Shown one piece after another: positions 1 to 5,405 of a DNA stretch of 5,405 nucleotides. The stretch comes from Bacteroidales bacterium GP4 (GTDB lineage Bacteria; Bacteroidota; Bacteroidia; Bacteroidales; Muribaculaceae), in assembly GCA_001701065.1 (NCBI GenBank), contig DAAL01000232.1:1-5405 (forward strand), in the 5' to 3' direction. Under the pieces are notes generated by a model. That model was not told the origin of the DNA, did no database searches, and saw only the letters and a list, made by a program, of their open reading frames with translations. Position numbers and translations under genes: made by a program. Within the stretch, counting starts at the first letter, position 1; each line of letters begins with the position of its first letter.

Positions 1-155
1 TCGTTGAGGCTGCAAGCTTCGGCAGTGCAGCCTGGAGTATTGTCTTTTGGATAGAAATATAGAACGAATTTCTTACCAGGATAATCACTCAATTTTACTT
101 CTTTACCTAGAGCATCTGTGCCAAGAAGATTTGGGAATTTTTCTCCTATTTCCAT
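1..155 (-). CDS. bcp: Bcp/PrxQ-family thiol peroxidase (peroxiredoxin), N-terminal part
   Basis: This family reduces hydrogen peroxide and organic hydroperoxides in the cytoplasm, using a peroxidatic cysteine that is recycled by thioredoxin. The translation starts MEIGEKFPNLLGTDALGKEV and reaches a YFYPKDNTPGCTAEAC segment. The peroxidatic cysteine is C43, in the PxxxTxxC-type active site, and a second cysteine, C48, lies five residues later. That spacing is the atypical 2-Cys arrangement of Bcp/PrxQ. About 51 codons are present; the family is usually near 150 residues, so the C-terminal two thirds lie beyond base 1. The ATG at 153-155 fits the usual N-terminus, and an A/T-rich leader without a Shine-Dalgarno sequence precedes it, as is normal in Bacteroidetes. 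It lies about 100 bp downstream of parC on the same strand, behind a long inverted repeat, so it is probably transcribed separately. I found no clear TAnnTTTG promoter for it. Family assignment is confident. Confidence 0.93.
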   Translation of the reverse strand, partial: MEIGEKFPNLLGTDALGKEVKLSDYPGKKFVLYFYPKDNTPGCTAEACSLN

Positions 156-169
156 AGTTTTATATATTT

Positions 170-261
170 GTTTAATCGTTTAAGTGTTTAATTGTTTAAT
201 CGTTTAGTCATTCTGATGGGGTTCAATCAAACTAAACATTTAAACGATTAAACGATTAAAC
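170..261. repeat. Facing arrays of an 8-bp repeat forming a long imperfect inverted repeat
   Basis: The plus strand from 170 to 209 is five consecutive octamers: GTTTAATC, GTTTAAGT, GTTTAATT, GTTTAATC, GTTTAGTC. The minus strand from 261 back to 230 carries four more: GTTTAATC, GTTTAATC, GTTTAAAT, GTTTAGTT. Bases 178-207 can pair with 232-261 as a stem of about 30 bp with roughly five mismatches (one would be a G-U pair in RNA), around a loop of about 24 nt (208-231). The right array overlaps the parC end: the codon for V879 (259-261) and the TAA stop (256-258) are repeat sequence. Because the unit is 8 bp and contains TAA, consecutive units place stops in successive frames, and the reverse complement GATTAAAC does the same. 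The position between co-directional parC and bcp suggests a transcription barrier or mRNA 3'-end structure. That role is inferred; the repeat structure is directly visible. Confidence 0.85.
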
Positions 262-2895
262 CAAATCAAAGAGGTTTCCATCAACAATCCTGGGTCCCGT
301 CTCCACTTCCGGTTCTTCGGAATCCGGCTCATCTTCCGGATTCTCGATGGTCTCCGGTTCGGCCTCGGTTTCCGGTTCCGGCATCCGGAGCGGCTCCAGT
401 TCGGTGATTTCCCCAAACTGGTAGGTGGTGATTCTCTTGCCCTTAGCCTTGAAACCTTTGACAGCAATAAATTCGTCGGCATTGATTTCAAGTTCGGGGC
501 GTACGGAATCATTGCCTCCGAAAGTGACGAGAAGGCGTGGATAGACAGTGTCTGTCAGCAACAGAATCTTCGATTCAGGGCCATTGCCGACAAACCGCTG
601 GGGATTCTTGGTCGGTTCGAATTCAAATCTCTTCAGATAGGGGAAGCCTAACTCCGCATCAAAGAGAGCGAGAGTCCAAACCTTCCCTTTCTTGAATTTC
701 TCTATACGAAGTATGTTGTCGTCATAATGGTTCTCCTCAGAGAAACTGGTGGTGTAGTATTCACCGTCTTTGGTTATGACAAGCACGAGATCTTCGCCGA
801 GGAATGAGCCGAGTTTCTCGCCACGGCCGTCATAATTGAGGCGCAGCACATCGCGGTCGAACCATACATCGCGGCCACCGAGGGTGGAAGTCCCTTTCTT
901 GTCGAGAGTCACGGACTGAACCGCGAATTTGGTGACAAGATTGCCGAGCGACTCCTTACCTTTTATGTCGAGAGTGGCGAAATCCACCATCACCTCACGG
1001 TTTCGCGGACGACGTCCGTCAGGTCCCGGCTCATCCTTCAGCAGAACCTTCACTGTCTCTGCCTCCCCGTTCGGGTTGACTGTCATCCACTCGATGCGGC
1101 TGCCCGGTTCACCCTTTGTCATGTTGTATTCCTTTTCGCGGGTCAGACCTGTGATGAAGAAACGTTTCTTGTAGTAGATGCCTGCCTTGCCGTTGCGGTA
1201 GATCACGTTATAGATGGTGCGTTTGTCGTTTTTCTTGAAGAGACCGATGTGAATCACCTTCTTGCCCACATAGAATTTCTCCTGCACCTTGGTTATCTTG
1301 TATGTTCCGTCGCGGTAGACAATCAGTATGTCGTCGATGTCGGAACAGGTGAACTTGAACTCAGCATCCTTCAGACCGGTTCCGACGAAGCCACCCTCCT
1401 TGTCGTAGTAAAGACGCTTGTTGGCTTCCGCAACCTTGGTTGCGACTATGGAGTCGAAGCCGCGCAGGACGGTGCGTCGCGGGAACGCATGCCCGTATTT
1501 ATCTTTCAGATGCTCAAACCATTTGATGGTGTACTCCACAATGTGTTCCAGATTGTGACGTATGTCCGCTATCTGGCTGTCGAGGATGGCGATTCTTTCG
1601 TCGGCTTTCTCCGAGTTGAATTTCAGGATACGTCCCATCTTGATTTCCCAGAGACGCAGGTAGTCATCGTTGGTGATCTCACGGAAGAATGATGCCTTGA
1701 ATGGCTCGAAAAGCTCTGACAGACGACCGATTGCCTCCTCCATGCTCGCGGCACGTTCGATATGCTGGTCCTTATACATACGCTGCTCGATGAATATCTT
1801 CTCAAGACTGGCAAACATCTGCGCCTCAAGCGCCTCGCCGAGCTTTATCTCCAGTTCCTTGTGGAGCAGTTCCTTGGTGCGGTCGGTCGAGAAACGGAGC
1901 ACTTCGCTCACCGTAAGGAACCGTGGTTTCTTGTCCCATATCACGCAGCAGTTTGGCGAGATGGAGATCTCGCAGTCGGTGAAAGTATAGAGTGCATCGA
2001 TTGTCTTGTCGCTTGAGGCTCCGGGGGCAAGATGCACGATGATTTCAGCATTCGCGGAAGTGTTGTCATCCACCTTGCGCACCTTTATCTTCCCTTTCTC
2101 CATTGCCTTGAGGATGGTGTCGATCAAGGTGGCGGTGGTCTTTCCGAAAGGAAGTTCACTGATGGCGAGGGTCTTGTTGTCGATTTTCTCGATTTTTGCG
2201 CGTACTTTTACCGTACCACCCCGCTCACCGTCGTTGTAACGCGAGACGTCGATGAAGCCTCCGGTGGGGAAGTCGGGGTAGAGGACGAAAGGCTCGTCGC
2301 GGAGGTAGGCAATGGCAGCGTCAAGGATTTCGTTGAAGTTGTGGGGCAGGATTTTGGATGAAAGGCCCACGGCGATTCCCTCAACTCCCTGAAAGAGGAG
2401 CAACGGGAATTTAGCGGGAAGCACGACAGGCTCTTTCTTGCGGCCGTCGTAGCTCGGAGTCCATTCGGTGATTTTTGAGTTGTAGAGAGTCTCGAGAGCG
2501 AAAGGGGAGAGGCGGGCTTCGATGTAACGTCCGGCAGCGGCAGGTGCGCCCGTCAGGATGTTTCCCCAGTTGCCTTGCGTCTCGATGAGGAGTTCTTTTT
2601 GTCCGAGGGTGACGAGGGCGTCGTTGATGGAGGCATCGCCGTGGGGATGGTACTGCATGGTGTTTCCCACGATGTTAGCCACCTTGTTGAATCTTCCGTC
2701 GTCGAGGGTCTTCATCGAGTGCAGAATACGCCGCTGCACCGGCTTAAGTCCGTCGGTGATGTGGGGAACTGCGCGTTCAAGGATTACGTAGGAAGCATAG
2801 TCGAGGAACCAGCTTTGGTACATTCCTCTCAATTGGTGCTTTACTACACCGTCGGAAGTGTCGAGTGTAGTTTTTTTGATTATGTCGTCGCTCAT
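256..2895 (-). CDS. parC: DNA topoisomerase IV subunit A (ParC)
   Basis: ParC is the DNA-cleaving subunit of topoisomerase IV. With ParE it passes duplexes through a double-strand break to decatenate daughter chromosomes. The 879 residues read in family order. An N-terminal segment includes HITDGLKPVQRRIL (45-58). The quinolone-determining helix is HPHGDASIND (83-92). The AAAGRYIEARLS motif carries the cleaving tyrosine Y124 next to R123. GVEGIAVGLSSKILPHNF is at 170-187. A charged helical tower and coiled-coil region follows, then a long beta-rich C-terminal domain. I see no GyrA-box (QRRPRGG-like) in that domain, which favours ParC over GyrA. Residues 839-866 are a Glu/Pro-rich acidic tail ending in NLFDLV. 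The start ATG (2893-2895) fits the family N-terminus. The promoter lies just upstream, and the stop codon lies inside the octamer repeat. ParE is not in the window. The gene is intact and housekeeping in composition. Confidence 0.96.
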   Translation of the reverse strand: MSDDIIKKTTLDTSDGVVKHQLRGMYQSWFLDYASYVILERAVPHITDGLKPVQRRILHSMKTLDDGRFNKVANIVGNTMQYHPHGDASINDALVTLGQKELLIETQGNWGNILTGAPAAAGRYIEARLSPFALETLYNSKITEWTPSYDGRKKEPVVLPAKFPLLLFQGVEGIAVGLSSKILPHNFNEILDAAIAYLRDEPFVLYPDFPTGGFIDVSRYNDGERGGTVKVRAKIEKIDNKTLAISELPFGKTTATLIDTILKAMEKGKIKVRKVDDNTSANAEIIVHLAPGASSDKTIDALYTFTDCEISISPNCCVIWDKKPRFLTVSEVLRFSTDRTKELLHKELEIKLGEALEAQMFASLEKIFIEQRMYKDQHIERAASMEEAIGRLSELFEPFKASFFREITNDDYLRLWEIKMGRILKFNSEKADERIAILDSQIADIRHNLEHIVEYTIKWFEHLKDKYGHAFPRRTVLRGFDSIVATKVAEANKRLYYDKEGGFVGTGLKDAEFKFTCSDIDDILIVYRDGTYKITKVQEKFYVGKKVIHIGLFKKNDKRTIYNVIYRNGKAGIYYKKRFFITGLTREKEYNMTKGEPGSRIEWMTVNPNGEAETVKVLLKDEPGPDGRRPRNREVMVDFATLDIKGKESLGNLVTKFAVQSVTLDKKGTSTLGGRDVWFDRDVLRLNYDGRGEKLGSFLGEDLVLVITKDGEYYTTSFSEENHYDDNILRIEKFKKGKVWTLALFDAELGFPYLKRFEFEPTKNPQRFVGNGPESKILLLTDTVYPRLLVTFGGNDSVRPELEINADEFIAVKGFKAKGKRITTYQFGEITELEPLRMPEPETEAEPETIENPEDEPDSEEPEVETGPRIVDGNLFDLV

Positions 2896-2941
2896 TTTGC
2901 CGGATAATGATTTTTCAGTGCGGAATAGCTACTATTTTTCA

Positions 2942-2972
2942 CAAAGATAGTGATTTTTTGTGAAAGAAACAA
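2942..2972 (-). promoter_or_regulatory. Bacteroidetes-type promoter of parC
   Basis: Read on the minus strand, TATCTTTG (2949-2942) matches the Bacteroidetes -7 element TAnnTTTG exactly. A TTG at 2972-2970, in the context ATTGTTT, lies 20 bp upstream and fits the -33 element. Transcription would start a few bases downstream, giving a leader of roughly 40 nt before the parC ATG at 2895. The assignment rests on motif and spacing only. Confidence 0.7.
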
Positions 2973-3071
2973 TAAGAGGTTTTTAAGTCGCATAACGGCA
3001 TCGGCGGTGTCAATAGGGTATTTTGACCTTATTTCCGGCAATTTTAACATAATTATTTGCTTAATAGATGA

Positions 3072-3100
3072 TTGATTATGAAAAAATGTGTTTAACTTTG
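3072..3100 (+). promoter_or_regulatory. Bacteroidetes-type promoter of the lipoprotein gene
   Basis: TAACTTTG at 3093-3100 matches the TAnnTTTG -7 consensus exactly. A TTG at 3072-3074 lies 18 bp upstream, slightly short of the usual spacing for the -33 element. The predicted transcript has a leader of about 70 nt that starts GC-rich (3101-3135) and ends in an A/T-rich stretch just before the ATG at 3176. That A-rich lead-in is typical of Bacteroidetes translation starts without a Shine-Dalgarno sequence. The -7 elements of this promoter and the divergent parC promoter are about 145 bp apart, so they do not overlap. Confidence 0.6.
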
Positions 3101-3175
3101 CAATCGGAGGGTTCCGCTGTAAATGGGGCTCCACGATAGTTAGGTTTAATTTATTAATTTAAAACAGAAAAATTT

Positions 3176-4678
3176 ATGAACCCAATCGTCTATGTAATCG
3201 GCTTGACGCTCCTTTCGCTTTCATTGGTAAGCTGCGACAAGGAGGAGGATGATTTTATTTCGGAACCGACAGTCACAAGCACTATCATCACAGGACGTGT
3301 GTGCACTCCTGAAGGAACGCCGTTTGCCGGCATCCCCGTAACTGTTGATTATGATGATTCCGGGATGTTCTCTCATATATTACGTCATAAAGCAAAAGGA
3401 ATGACCGACAAAAATGGTTATTATAGGGTGTTCTTTAATCTTGACGAAAAAGAAATTGATGCCGGTGGTTTATGTCTCAGTATGGACTTAGCCGGAGTGT
3501 CAACGGAAAAATATCTGATGCCATTCTCTGATTCCAAAGTTGATTTTAATTTTAAAGGCAAGGACAAAGTTGGGAAAACACATGAATGTAACATTACAAT
3601 ACCTCGTAAAAAGGAGATGCAGGTAAGTATAGTTACTGAAGGTGCTGACCTTGAAGAGGGTGAGTATGCTCTTACGCATACCTTCTCTTATGGTTCAGGC
3701 TGGGAATGGTCTAAATTCTGGAATATGAATTTATGGGGCAATGATGTCGCAAGCGATATCACTGTTCAGGAACCTATAACGATATCAGGTTCAGGAAGTA
3801 ATACGGTGACTTTTCAATGTGCTATGGGAGAACCTAATATATTCCAGCTTGTCTATAGAAAAACCTCTAATGACAGTTATCAGATCGTGAACGAGAAGCA
3901 CAGAATTGATGTCACTGATAATTCCGGTGATGAGATAAAGCTTGTCTATAATCTACCGTCAGTAGAAAAGTTCAAAATTCAGTTGTTGGGAGATCATAAA
4001 CCTTTATTTGCTGAAGCATCTGATGGGATAGCACCGATGGATAAGGTTAATTTCGATGTGGTTAACGGACATGGAGTCTTTGACTCTTCTTTTGCTGAGG
4101 CTTATGATTCATTAGTGTGGAGCGCGAAGGGATTGCCTGACACTTATACGATGTTTGCAAAGGATCGTAAACCGTTATACCGTAATTTTAGCACGTGTTT
4201 TTATAACGAAGGCGATGTGACGAATTACCTGAGCGGTTACCGTGATGGTAAGATAGTCTATAGCGATTCTATTGTTGTTGCAGTACGTAACCGTGATTTC
4301 CTTTGCTTTAAATGGGATATCGGTAAGGTAAAAGGTGAACCCTGTGAATATGTTGACAATGCTCTGAATAAAAAGTACGGATATTGTATAACAAATCCAT
4401 ATTATACGGATGATGTCGTAAAGGTATCTCGTATAACGGTAACCGGAAGTCTTACTTCGGAAGAAGTTAAGGCGGCATTGTTGTCATTGCTTGAAGGTGC
4501 CGGTGTTGAGAAAGTGGATATTGACTTCTTGACACTAAGAAATGTTTTCTCGCGTCTTCCGGGAAACATTGATCCGGTGGAGTTTTACGAAAATGAATCG
4601 ACACGTGTGCTCTTGCTGCGCTATGTGAATGATGATTCGGGTTCGGAAACATATTCGCTCCACGTAGAGTCCAAATAA
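3176..4678 (+). CDS. Probable surface lipoprotein with an N-terminal carboxypeptidase-regulatory-like domain
   Basis: The 500-residue product begins with a hydrophobic signal segment and a lipobox LVSC, placing the lipidated cysteine at C20. DKEEDDF follows directly. An acidic run just after the cysteine is the known Bacteroidetes signal for export of lipoproteins to the outer face of the outer membrane, so surface exposure is likely. Residues 36 to about 95 carry the CarboxypepD_reg-like pattern: ITGRV, then PEGTPFAGIPVTV, then TDKNGYY. This beta-sandwich domain is common in Bacteroidetes envelope proteins. The remaining ~400 residues I do not recognise; they look beta-rich and include a tryptophan cluster (W176, W178, W182, W187). 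There is no adjacent SusC/SusD pair, peptidase or fimbrial gene to suggest a substrate. The start is forced, because an in-frame stop at 3155-3157 precedes it with no other ATG between. Oddly, the signal n-region (MNPIVYV) has no lysine or arginine. The gene appears more A/T-rich than parC, as expected for an accessory gene. Confidence 0.85.
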   Translation: MNPIVYVIGLTLLSLSLVSCDKEEDDFISEPTVTSTIITGRVCTPEGTPFAGIPVTVDYDDSGMFSHILRHKAKGMTDKNGYYRVFFNLDEKEIDAGGLCLSMDLAGVSTEKYLMPFSDSKVDFNFKGKDKVGKTHECNITIPRKKEMQVSIVTEGADLEEGEYALTHTFSYGSGWEWSKFWNMNLWGNDVASDITVQEPITISGSGSNTVTFQCAMGEPNIFQLVYRKTSNDSYQIVNEKHRIDVTDNSGDEIKLVYNLPSVEKFKIQLLGDHKPLFAEASDGIAPMDKVNFDVVNGHGVFDSSFAEAYDSLVWSAKGLPDTYTMFAKDRKPLYRNFSTCFYNEGDVTNYLSGYRDGKIVYSDSIVVAVRNRDFLCFKWDIGKVKGEPCEYVDNALNKKYGYCITNPYYTDDVVKVSRITVTGSLTSEEVKAALLSLLEGAGVEKVDIDFLTLRNVFSRLPGNIDPVEFYENESTRVLLLRYVNDDSGSETYSLHVESK

Positions 4679-4683
4679 GCTCG

Positions 4684-4933
4684 TTGGAGCATCCCTATGG
4701 GATTTATTTTGTGGGGACAGCGATTCTCATCCGGTGGTTGCGAGCGGCGATGGAATGGCAAGGCGAAGCCGGTACGGCAAACATATTGTTGTGCTGTGGG
4801 CGCAATTAAGGAACGTCATTCGACGTTCTTGATTGTCTTACGTTATTGCTTCCACGACCCCACATTTCGCTCACGCTCAATGCGGGGCTAACAACAATAC
4901 ATCGTCTTCGACGATTTTCCGGTGTCCCTCCAA
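4684..4933. repeat. Hairpin-rich intergenic element, candidate dispersed repeat or structured RNA
   Basis: This block has no convincing coding content but a high density of inverted repeats. Visible stems are ATCCC/GGGAT (4691-4703), GCCG/CGGC (4768-4778), GAACGTC/GACGTTC with loop ATTC (4811-4828), CCCC-x-CATT/AATG-x-GGGG (4858-4887), and ATCGTC/GACGAT with loop TTC (4901-4915). The 9-bp pair TATTGTTGT (4784-4792) and ACAACAATA (4891-4899) encloses two of these, giving a branched fold. The outer ends, TTGGAG (4684-4689) and CTCCAA (4928-4933), are a 6-bp inverted pair that might mark boundaries, although six bases can occur by chance. From memory, similar hairpin-rich blocks recur between genes in Bacteroidales genomes, but I cannot verify this here. 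It could be a MITE- or REP-like element or a noncoding RNA. No target-site duplication is clear. Confidence 0.5.
4691..4710 (+). terminator. Weak terminator-like hairpin after the lipoprotein gene
   Basis: Twelve bases after the lipoprotein stop codon, ATCCC (4691-4695) and GGGAT (4699-4703) form a perfect 5-bp stem with a 3-nt loop, followed by TTATTTT. Position and U-rich tail fit an intrinsic terminator, but the stem is short and it may instead be the first hairpin of the repeat element it overlaps. Confidence 0.35.
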
Positions 4934-4938
4934 ATGGG

Positions 4939-5060
4939 GTGCGGGATGGGATTGATTTTGTGCCAATTATTGAGTATGCAAATAAAGGTGTTTATCTTGA
5001 TGTAGACAATATTGCACTTCCAAAAAGTGACATAAATGTCATTTTTTTGGAGCGTGAACG
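4939..5060 (+). other. Coding-like stretch without a start, possible gene relic
   Basis: After the hairpin-rich block, the plus-strand frame beginning GTG at 4939 reads VRDGIDFVPIIEYANKGVYL and then DVDNIALPKSDINVIFLERE. It has a protein-like mix of residues and few rare codons. The frame is open leftwards to the stop at 4807-4809 and rightwards to the window end. However, it has no ATG with a plausible leader, it runs through a strong terminator hairpin, and beyond 5060 it becomes antisense to the minus-strand gene. It may be the 3' remnant of a gene displaced or cut by the element at 4684-4933, or simply chance. I recognise no family. Confidence 0.18.
5020..5050. terminator. Bidirectional intrinsic terminator
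   Basis: TGACA (5028-5032) and TGTCA (5037-5041) form the stem around loop TAAA. They are flanked by A5 (5022-5026) on the left and T7 (5042-5048) on the right, and the A/T flanks and outer CC/GG pairs extend the stem. Each strand therefore reads as a hairpin followed by a U-tract, the usual arrangement between convergent transcription units. On the minus strand it lies 11 to 22 nt beyond the alternative stop codons of the Glu-x-Pro protein gene, which is its most likely client. Confidence 0.7.
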
Positions 5061-5405
5061 CTATCTATTAACTATATCTTGCTGTTTTTCTTTGACATAT
5101 CGGCTATTTTGTCGAATATCTCCTCGACGGATTCCTTGGTGTAGCTTGTGGCGGTCTTTTGCGCGGAGGATGGAGTTGAATTTCTTGTTTTTGGATGAGA
5201 AAGTGGACTCGGGCAACTCGGGCAACTCGGGCGACTCGGGCTTCTCGGGTGACTCCGGCATCTCCGGCATCTCCGGCGACTCGGGCAACTCGGGGGACTC
5301 GGTTATAGGTTTATCTTCCACAGCGGTTTCTGCGGTGGATTCTACATGGATGGCGGGTTTTGGGGCTTTGGGGGTGCGAGGTTTTGCGGTGCGCCGGGCA
5401 CGGCG
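5061..5405 (-). CDS. C-terminal part of an unidentified protein with Glu-x-Pro repeats, probably frameshifted
   Basis: The minus frame is open from the window end to the TAG at 5061-5063, so the N-terminus lies outside. It reads a segment rich in Arg, Lys, Pro and Ala (RRARRTAKPRTPKAPKP, 5405-5353). Ten tandem 9-bp units, GAG-NNN-CCS, follow (5300-5211), encoding ESP, ELP, EMP and EKP tripeptides, and then a basic tail. That tail has several CGA codons and looks out of frame. Shifting by one base after the repeats gives SSAQKTATSYTKESVEEIFD, continuing KIADMSKKNSKI and ending at a TAG at 5072-5074. This reads like a genuine amphipathic C-terminus with GC-rich third positions. Upstream of the repeats only the first frame is open, so a frameshift between about 5205 and 5173 is likely; an A5 run (5188-5192) is one candidate site. 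A basic-then-acidic low-complexity C-terminus suggests a flexible tail, perhaps on a nucleic-acid-binding protein, but the function is unknown. Confidence 0.55.
   Translation of the reverse strand, partial: RRARRTAKPRTPKAPKPAIHVESTAETAVEDKPITESPELPESPEMPEMPESPEKPESPELPELPESTFSSKNKKFNSILRAKDRHKLHQGIRRGDIRQNSRYVKEKQQDIVNR

Noticed and set aside
170..261. CRISPR-like array
   Set aside because: The repeats are only 8 bp, directly adjacent with no spacers, and no cas genes are nearby.
929..2907. Several plus-strand open frames of 77 to 147 codons opposite parC
   Set aside because: They are antisense shadows of a highly conserved gene and show no family motifs.
2892..3134. 80-codon minus-strand open frame upstream of and overlapping the parC start
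   Set aside because: It contains the parC promoter motif, its composition is not protein-like, and it has no plausible leader; it is most likely intergenic chance.
3101..3175. Riboswitch or attenuator in the lipoprotein leader
   Set aside because: Only a weak GGAG/CTCC pairing is visible; no known riboswitch core or terminator/antiterminator pair could be made out.
4697..4891. 64-codon plus-strand open frame after the lipoprotein gene
   Set aside because: It lies wholly inside the hairpin-rich element, its residues follow the inverted repeats, and its ATG sits within a terminator-like hairpin.
5170..5405. Plus-strand frame reading Asp/Asn-Ser-Gly repeats (DSGNSG-like)
   Set aside because: It is the antisense of the Glu-x-Pro array on the minus strand, which has the coding-like C-terminus and a terminator in the right place.

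Overview
The window looks like a chromosomal piece of a gut-type Bacteroidales bacterium; Muribaculaceae or a close relative is my guess. The evidence is the Bacteroidetes-type promoter motif TAnnTTTG upstream of two genes, A-rich leaders without Shine-Dalgarno sequences, a Bacteroidetes-style ParC, and a lipoprotein whose lipidated cysteine is followed by an acidic surface-export signal. No tRNA, rRNA, CRISPR array, integrase or transposase is visible.

Layout. Bases 1-155 (minus) are the N-terminal third of a Bcp/PrxQ peroxiredoxin. Bases 170-261 hold two facing arrays of an 8-bp repeat (GTTTAATC and variants) that form a large imperfect inverted repeat and supply the last codon and the stop codon of the next gene. 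Bases 256-2895 (minus) are parC, topoisomerase IV subunit A, with its own promoter near 2942-2972. A 280-bp divergent intergenic region then leads to a plus-strand gene at 3176-4678. It encodes a probable surface lipoprotein with an N-terminal carboxypeptidase-regulatory-like beta domain and an unrecognised remainder.

Bases 4679-5060 contain no confident gene. They hold a weak terminator, a hairpin-rich block of about 250 bp that looks like a dispersed repeat or structured-RNA element (4684-4933), a short coding-like stretch (4939-5060) and a strong bidirectional terminator (5020-5050). From 5061 to the window end, on the minus strand, is the C-terminal part of an unidentified protein with a Lys/Pro/Ala/Arg-rich segment and ten Glu-x-Pro tripeptide repeats. 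Its reading frame appears to be shifted after the repeats.

ParC and the peroxiredoxin are co-directional housekeeping genes and the lipoprotein is an accessory envelope gene; nothing ties them into one pathway. I see no convincing new multi-gene system. The points most worth a second look are the octamer array that provides stops in every frame, the hairpin-rich element, and the apparent frameshift in the Glu-x-Pro protein.
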